This document shows positions 58,882 through 64,000 of a stretch of 64,000 bases of DNA, piece by piece; position 1 is the stretch's first letter; each line of letters opens with the position of its first letter. The notes beneath the pieces are model-generated. The model made no database searches. It saw nothing but the letters and a program-made list of their open reading frames with translations, and was not told the origin of the DNA. The position numbers and the translations under genes are program-made. Location of the stretch: assembly GCA_003712165.1 (NCBI GenBank), contig RHLH01000001.1, positions 620,001 through 684,000 of the forward strand, read 5' to 3'. Origin of the DNA: Phycisphaera sp. Lineage in GTDB: Bacteria > Planctomycetota > Phycisphaerae > Phycisphaerales > UBA1924.

Positions 58882-61107
58882 TCAGGCCTTGGCGGCCTTA
58901 CGTCCCTTCTGCTGGTAGGCGTGTGCCTCGCGGTAGTTCTTGCGGAGGTATCCGCCCGCGGAGGGCCTGACAGCATTGATGAGAACTCCAAGAAACTCTG
59001 CACGAGTATCGCTGAGTTCGTTCTTGAGCCTCGCGACCGTGCCGCGTTTCTCGTTCATCGCGCGGGCGACCAGGATCGTGGCACCGCAGCGTTGTGCGAG
59101 CCCGACCGCGTCACCAGCGACGATGGCGGGAGCCGTGTCCAGGATGACCATGTCGTAACGCGACTCGAGCTTGGCGAGCAGTTCGCCCATCGGGTCGGTC
59201 ACCATCCGCTCGAAGACGCGGTGCTCAGCCGAACCGACTGTGAGCACGTCGAGTTTCGGGTTGTCGGTGGTGCAGATCGCGTCCTCGATGGTGGCAGCGC
59301 CGGCGAGGACATCGACGAGTCCCGGGTTGGCTTCGAGGTTGAAGAGGCCGTGGATGCGCGGCCTGCGGAGGTTCGCGTCGATCACGAGTGTCTTGAGGTC
59401 TGCTCGTGCGCTTGCCTCGGAGAGGTTCGTGACGAGCGTCGTTGCGCCGGACTCGGGAGTCGCCGGGACGACGAGCACCGAGCGGTGGCCCGCCTGCTGC
59501 ATTTTCTTGACGACCGATTCACGAAGCTGGCGGACGCTCTCAGCCATGATGCCCGTGGGTCGGTCGTGGAACGCGGTCTCGGGGCGCTCGGGCCTCGACG
59601 GGTCTTCGCTTGCAAGGGGGATGATGCCGAGCACGGGTGTGCGCGGGATCATCGCGACGTCAGCCGGTCCTTTGACGCGCTGGTCGAGGAGTTCGCGGAG
59701 GACGATCAGGCCCGCGGTGAGACCCACGAATAGAACAAAGCCCGCGGGGACAATGATGATTGCGCGGGGGAAAGCCATGTGATCGGGAAGTTTCTCGCGC
59801 TGGAAGACCGCGACGCGGTCGGAGCTTTCCATGCCGGCGATGGTGTTGAGGTTGTCGAGTGCGAACTGGGTCTCATCTCGTCGTTCGCCGAGGCTTTCGA
59901 TCTTGCGGTCGTGCTCGTTGATCTCCTGCTCGAGCTTTGCCAGCTCGCTCAGACGCTCCTTGGCTTCGTCGATCTTGTCGAGGAATTGATCCTCGCGGGC
60001 CCGCATTTGCAGCAGGCTCCGGCGGATCGTGTCGAGCATGCCGTTGAACTGAGTCGACATGATTTGGTTACGTGTGACATCGAGTTCTTCGCGGAGGCCG
60101 TCGATCTGTGCCTGGATGTTGACTCGGACCGGGTGCTTGTTCCCGAGGCCCTGCTTTTCCAGCGATCGATCGCTCGCCTGGAGTTGCTGGAGTGTTGAGA
60201 GTGTTTGTGTGACGAGTGGGTGAGATTCCGCGGCGGTTCTGATATCTTCTGGGTAGATGGTGCCGCCCGGCGCCGAGAGGACACGCTCGTACTCCTGCTG
60301 CTGTGTAAGCAGCATCGTGATCTGATCCTGCACGACGCTGCGTTCCTGGATGAACCCGGCGAGCACATACGAGGCCTCACTCGTCTTCGCCTCGATTGAT
60401 TCGAGTTGGTTCTCGGTGATGATGCGGTCGCGGGCGCGCTCCTGCTCCTCGATCTGATCGACGAGGTTCTCGATGGATCGGCTGAGCGATTCTCGTCGCT
60501 CGTCCTGCAGGCTATCGGTATCGCTGCTGAGTTCTGAGCTGTACGCCTCTCTGATTTTCTGCGCGATGAAGGTCGCGTCCTGAGGCTCTTTGTAGCTGAC
60601 GGTCAGGACGATGAAGTCGGACTTCGCGATCGGGCGCGAGGAGACGATCTCCTGCAAGTCGCGGATCGCGGCGGAGGTGTCGATCGCACCGTTGGCGCCT
60701 GTGAACTGTTCGATCCACACTGGCGCGTTTGTCTGGTACCCGGGGTAGCGGATTGCTTTGTCGAGGACTTTGTCGGAGACCATGGTTTGGGCTTGGGTGG
60801 CCATGAAGCGTTCGAGTGCCTTCTCGTTGCCGCCTTCTGTGGTTGGTTCGAGCGGGTCGGTGGTGGCGGGGAGGACCTTGAAGTAGACCTGCGCGTCGTA
60901 GCGGGGGAGGAACTTGCGGAGCGCGAGGAATGAGCCAACACCGATAGCGATGCCGATGATCCCGGCGACGACCAGCAGCCAGAAGTACTTCTTGAAGAGC
61001 TTGATCGGGTCGATGGTCTGGACCGGTTTCTGGCTCGCCGAGGAGGGCGAGTGTGGTCTCGCCGCCTGCGGGACGATCGGTCTTGTTGTGGGTGCTGCGG
61101 TGCTCAT
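58882..61107 (-). CDS. Wzz/BY-kinase-like protein with broken P-loop and tyrosine tail
   Basis: This is a 741-residue protein organised like the one at 30.1-32.4 kb: a membrane helix near 40-65, a long coiled-coil extracytoplasmic region, a second helix near 450 (IIIVPAGFVLFVGLTAGLIV), then a kinase-like domain. The Walker A position reads PESGATTLV: the essential Lys of GKT is Ala (codon GCA). A-prime (LVIDANLRRPRIH) and Walker B (MVILDTAPA) are kept. The tail carries Y720, Y725 and Y731, a small tyrosine cluster. ATP hydrolysis is doubtful, so it may be a pseudokinase or a phosphorylation target in chain-length control. Confidence 0.9.
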   Translation of the reverse strand: MSTAAPTTRPIVPQAARPHSPSSASQKPVQTIDPIKLFKKYFWLLVVAGIIGIAIGVGSFLALRKFLPRYDAQVYFKVLPATTDPLEPTTEGGNEKALERFMATQAQTMVSDKVLDKAIRYPGYQTNAPVWIEQFTGANGAIDTSAAIRDLQEIVSSRPIAKSDFIVLTVSYKEPQDATFIAQKIREAYSSELSSDTDSLQDERRESLSRSIENLVDQIEEQERARDRIITENQLESIEAKTSEASYVLAGFIQERSVVQDQITMLLTQQQEYERVLSAPGGTIYPEDIRTAAESHPLVTQTLSTLQQLQASDRSLEKQGLGNKHPVRVNIQAQIDGLREELDVTRNQIMSTQFNGMLDTIRRSLLQMRAREDQFLDKIDEAKERLSELAKLEQEINEHDRKIESLGERRDETQFALDNLNTIAGMESSDRVAVFQREKLPDHMAFPRAIIIVPAGFVLFVGLTAGLIVLRELLDQRVKGPADVAMIPRTPVLGIIPLASEDPSRPERPETAFHDRPTGIMAESVRQLRESVVKKMQQAGHRSVLVVPATPESGATTLVTNLSEASARADLKTLVIDANLRRPRIHGLFNLEANPGLVDVLAGAATIEDAICTTDNPKLDVLTVGSAEHRVFERMVTDPMGELLAKLESRYDMVILDTAPAIVAGDAVGLAQRCGATILVARAMNEKRGTVARLKNELSDTRAEFLGVLINAVRPSAGGYLRKNYREAHAYQQKGRKAAKA

Positions 61108-61163
61108 ATCTGCTTTCTCAAGAACTCAATCACCCGGCGTTCTGCGCCGTACTCATTCACTAC

Positions 61164-64000
61164 TTACTGATTCCGGATCGCATCGAGGATCTGTTCCAGT
61201 TCTTCCTTGGTCTCGTCACTGACTTGGTCTGGCTGGTTAATGGAAATCTCCCTGGCCAGCTGAGCCGCCTCCTGCGCTCCACCGACGTTACCGGACTCCA
61301 GCCTTGCTCTGGCAAGATGGATAAGCACAGGAGCCCTATCGGCATCCGATTGGGCCATGCTGAGTGCGGTTTCGAGGGCTGCGATCGCCTCTGCAGATTC
61401 CCCTCGAGCCAGGTGTGCCAGCCCGAGCGTGTCGTATGCCTCCCGCATGCCGGGGTTTGCGGCAATCGCCTGTCTGGCGAGCTCGATCGCGCTGTCTGCC
61501 TGATTCAGGTGGCGGACCTGCACGTACGCGAGGTTGTTGAGCAGTTCAGAGTCGTTGGGGGCCATATCCAAGCCCAGTTGCATGTCATTGGCAGCCGCGG
61601 CATGGTTGCCCAGGTTGTAGCGGGCCATCGAGCGGACCTTGTACGCGGTCAGCTTGATCAGCTGATCCTGGGTCGTCTCGATGATGGTGTCGAGCTTGCC
61701 GATGCCCTCTCGCTCCCGGCCTTCCTGGTTCACCAGCATCTGGGCATAGAACAACGAGGCCCATGGCGTGAGCGAGCGGTCGCTGTCGATGTCGCTCAGG
61801 AGGGTGATCATGTCGTCATTCGTGCCGATCAGTTCGCTGGCGTTACTCATCCACCAACCGATTCTCTGGCGGTCGTTCTTGACGAGTTCGTAGGCCTCGA
61901 CGAGGTTTGCGCGGAGGTTCTGTGTGTTGCCTGTCTTTGAATCGATGAGAGCGCGGAGCAGGAATGTCGCGGGGTTTTCGGTATCTGAGATCTCGGCGCT
62001 GCGCGCGATTTCGCGGGCTCGGCGTTCGTCGGGTCTGGGCAGATCGAGGAGGCACGTGACAAGACGCCTTCCGACGGCCATCGTCTTGGACTGCTCCCAT
62101 GCACGCTCGTAGTAGGCGAGTGCAGTGCGGTGCTGGTCGGCACCGCTGAACGTGTCGCCGGCACCGACCATCAGGTTCAGATCTGTCGGTCTGCGCTCGA
62201 GCGCGCTGTCGACGAGGTTGGCTGCTTCTTCAACCCGGTCCATTTCGAGCAGCCTCAGCACGGCACCGAGCCTGAGCTGGGTGTTGTCCGGGGCGGCCTC
62301 CGCGGAGGCGATGATGTCTGCTGCGGCGTTGCTGACCTGGCCGAGTTCGTTGTACACGACAGAACGGAGGCGGTACGCGTCTGAGTTTGATGGGTTCAGT
62401 TCGATCGCGCGGCTGAGATCCTCGGCGGCGTCCGGCAGGGTTGCCTTGTTGGACATGAGCATCGCGGCCCGCTTCATATAACCGAGCGGATCGTCCGGGT
62501 AGTCGGCGATCGCCTGATCGATCAGTTGGGAGGATTCGTTGTCGTTGCCCTGCAAGCGGGCGACGTCGGCCCTCATGAGCATGATGTTGAGTGCATTGAG
62601 TTGCTCTTCATCGAGTGTGTCGATGACGACCTGGGCAAGCTCTGCGTTACCGAGCCTGAGATAACACTCGATCAGTCTGCTGCGCGCGATGTCGGCCTGG
62701 AAATCGGCATCGATGAGGCTCTGCAGCGCGGGCGCGGCTTCCTCGTAGAGGCCCAGCTTGAATAGCTCGTCGGCAAGGATCGCGTCGGCGACGGGCCTAT
62801 CGGAATCCTGTACGAGACGGGCCTGGCGGATCGTGGTCAGGCCTTGCTCAATCCGGCCCCGTTCGATAAGGAACCTGCCGAACGCGAGGTAAGCGGCGGG
62901 ATCGTTGATATCGTTGGCGTCAGACGCGATGAACGCCGAGTACACGCTGTTTGCGCTCTGGAGATCGTTCCTGTCCGCGTGCCAGCGTGCATCGAGCGAC
63001 GCGAGCGAGAGCGAGTCTTCCTTGGCCCGTGTTTCGTCGAGACGCGCCCGTGCTTCGTCGAATCGGCGCAGGTCCAAGGCGAGGCTGATCAGCAAGGTCG
63101 CGTTGCGGATGTTGTCGGGCTCGTTTTCTGCGATCTGGAGTCGGCGGTCGTACGCGAGTTGCTTGTCGCCCACGAGGCCTTCGAGGCCGAGCCACATCTC
63201 GCGGAACTGCGGGTCGCGCTGGCCGATCGAGGTGGTCTTGCGTGCTTCTTCGAGAGCTTCGTTCGTGCGGCCCAGCCGGGTGAGCACCGCGATGTAACCC
63301 TTGAGAAGGTCAAGGTCGTTTGGGCGGACAGCGAGCGCCTGGCGGTACCGCTCGAGCGCGTTGAATGTGTCACCGAAATCGAGCAGCAGATCGGCGAGGA
63401 GCTTGAGCGTGACCGCGTTGGTGCTGCCCCGCTCGACGGCGCTCTGGAGCGTCCGCCTTGCCGATTCCTGATCGCCCTCGGCGAGCTCGACGCGTGCAAG
63501 CATGGCAAGCCCGTCGGCGCCGTCGATGTCGCGTTCCTTGTTCGCTTCGTAGATCTGGCGCGCGGTCGCGGCATCCTGATTGCGGATCGCCTGGTCGAAC
63601 CTGTAGACCACGACCTGCTTGTTGGTCGGGTCGAGCCGCTCGGCTTCATCGAGGGCTTGCAGTGCGGAATCGGTGTCCTCGTTCTGCATGTGGAGCCTGT
63701 AGAGCTGGAGTTGACGGTCGATGTCGGACAAGTCGTCCCGGCCTTCGACGTAGCTGATCGCGGCGTTCGTGTCGCCTGCGATGTCGGCCATGGTGCGCAG
63801 CGCCAAAAGGCGTCGGTCGTCGGGCGCGATTGCAAGACCCTGGTCGATGTACTCGGAAGCCTCTGCCCAGAGTTCCTGCTCGACGAGCATGTTGGAAAGA
63901 GCCGTGAGCAGGCGGACGTCGTCCTGGTGTTCAGCGAGTCCTTCGCGGATGAGCTGGATGGCGCGATCGGGAGAGCCGCTGTCCTCGGCGAGTTGGGCCT
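61164..64000 (-). CDS. TPR-repeat protein (partial, runs off the window)
   Basis: At least 945 codons, open to the right-hand edge; the N terminus is outside. Tetratricopeptide-type pairs run through the whole part seen (for example SDAYRLRSVVYNELGQVSNA, AYKVRSMARYNLGNHAAAAN, EAYDTLGLAHLARGESAEAI), ending with a short helical tail at TAA 61164-61166. It is upstream of the Wzz-like gene by 56 bases on the same strand and parallels the giant TPR protein at 24.5-28.6 kb. Such proteins commonly scaffold polysaccharide or exosortase machinery. No other domain can be seen in this part. Confidence 0.88.
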   Translation of the reverse strand, partial: AQLAEDSGSPDRAIQLIREGLAEHQDDVRLLTALSNMLVEQELWAEASEYIDQGLAIAPDDRRLLALRTMADIAGDTNAAISYVEGRDDLSDIDRQLQLYRLHMQNEDTDSALQALDEAERLDPTNKQVVVYRFDQAIRNQDAATARQIYEANKERDIDGADGLAMLARVELAEGDQESARRTLQSAVERGSTNAVTLKLLADLLLDFGDTFNALERYRQALAVRPNDLDLLKGYIAVLTRLGRTNEALEEARKTTSIGQRDPQFREMWLGLEGLVGDKQLAYDRRLQIAENEPDNIRNATLLISLALDLRRFDEARARLDETRAKEDSLSLASLDARWHADRNDLQSANSVYSAFIASDANDINDPAAYLAFGRFLIERGRIEQGLTTIRQARLVQDSDRPVADAILADELFKLGLYEEAAPALQSLIDADFQADIARSRLIECYLRLGNAELAQVVIDTLDEEQLNALNIMLMRADVARLQGNDNESSQLIDQAIADYPDDPLGYMKRAAMLMSNKATLPDAAEDLSRAIELNPSNSDAYRLRSVVYNELGQVSNAAADIIASAEAAPDNTQLRLGAVLRLLEMDRVEEAANLVDSALERRPTDLNLMVGAGDTFSGADQHRTALAYYERAWEQSKTMAVGRRLVTCLLDLPRPDERRAREIARSAEISDTENPATFLLRALIDSKTGNTQNLRANLVEAYELVKNDRQRIGWWMSNASELIGTNDDMITLLSDIDSDRSLTPWASLFYAQMLVNQEGREREGIGKLDTIIETTQDQLIKLTAYKVRSMARYNLGNHAAAANDMQLGLDMAPNDSELLNNLAYVQVRHLNQADSAIELARQAIAANPGMREAYDTLGLAHLARGESAEAIAALETALSMAQSDADRAPVLIHLARARLESGNVGGAQEAAQLAREISINQPDQVSDETKEELEQILDAIRNQ

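Overview
The window is high-GC bacterial DNA and looks like a member of the Planctomycetota, most likely class Phycisphaerae. The reasons are a prepilin-type protein with the H-X9-DG motif, secreted proteins carrying the calcium-binding repeat ..[13 protein letters not shown] (a dockerin-like tail common in that class), short PEP-CTERM-like sorting tails next to an exosortase, and frequent TTG/GTG starts. This placement is inferred from protein character, not from a search.

Region 1 (1-11.4 kb, + strand) is the ribosomal protein/RNA polymerase operon rplK(end)-rplA-rplJ-rplL-rpoB-[SAM methyltransferase]-rpoC, closed by a strong hairpin terminator. Two oddities are the methyltransferase gene between rpoB and rpoC, and a beta-prime subunit that has lost most of its second zinc site.

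Region 2 (11.4-14.9 kb, - strand) is the most unusual unit. A good promoter and a clear cobalamin (B12) riboswitch precede four tightly packed genes: a secreted beta-propeller-like protein with a PEP-CTERM-like tail, a secreted protein with two dockerin-like repeats, a prepilin-type H-X9-DG protein that starts at CTG, and a small BFD-type [2Fe-2S] protein. I read it as a candidate B12-repressed cell-surface system, possibly for capture or uptake of cobalamin. Function is inferred from the riboswitch and the domain types.

Region 3 (15.2-24.2 kb) holds a Tat-exported glycosylasparaginase, an FKBP isomerase, a PilZ-J-domain fusion, a lipoprotein, the dTDP-rhamnose operon rmlA-C-D-B, and three tandem paralogous exosortase-target proteins, each followed by its own terminator.

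Region 4 (24.5-49.5 kb) is a large exopolysaccharide/exosortase locus in two divergent halves. The - strand half runs GT2, WecG-type GT, NDP-sugar-transferase-like protein, exosortase, EpsI, chain-length/BY-kinase protein, initiating sugar transferase, giant TPR protein. The + strand half runs beta-helix surface protein, GT4, flippase, O-antigen-ligase-like polymerase, GT2, sulfotransferase, GT2, GT4, UDP-sugar dehydrogenase, then (on -) a tiny dockerin-tail protein. Together these cover precursor supply, lipid-linked assembly, export, polymerisation and sulfation of a polymer, plus protein sorting to the surface.

Region 5 (49.6-64 kb, mostly - strand) has a FecCD-type permease with its ATPase, a lipoprotein, ispF (+), and a second envelope operon read right to left: TPR protein (runs off the window), a second Wzz/BY-kinase-like protein with a broken P-loop, NAD-dependent epimerase, WecA-type transferase, orphan ParA, VanZ-like protein, MurJ, SDR. 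No tRNA, rRNA, CRISPR array, insertion sequence or phage gene was seen.
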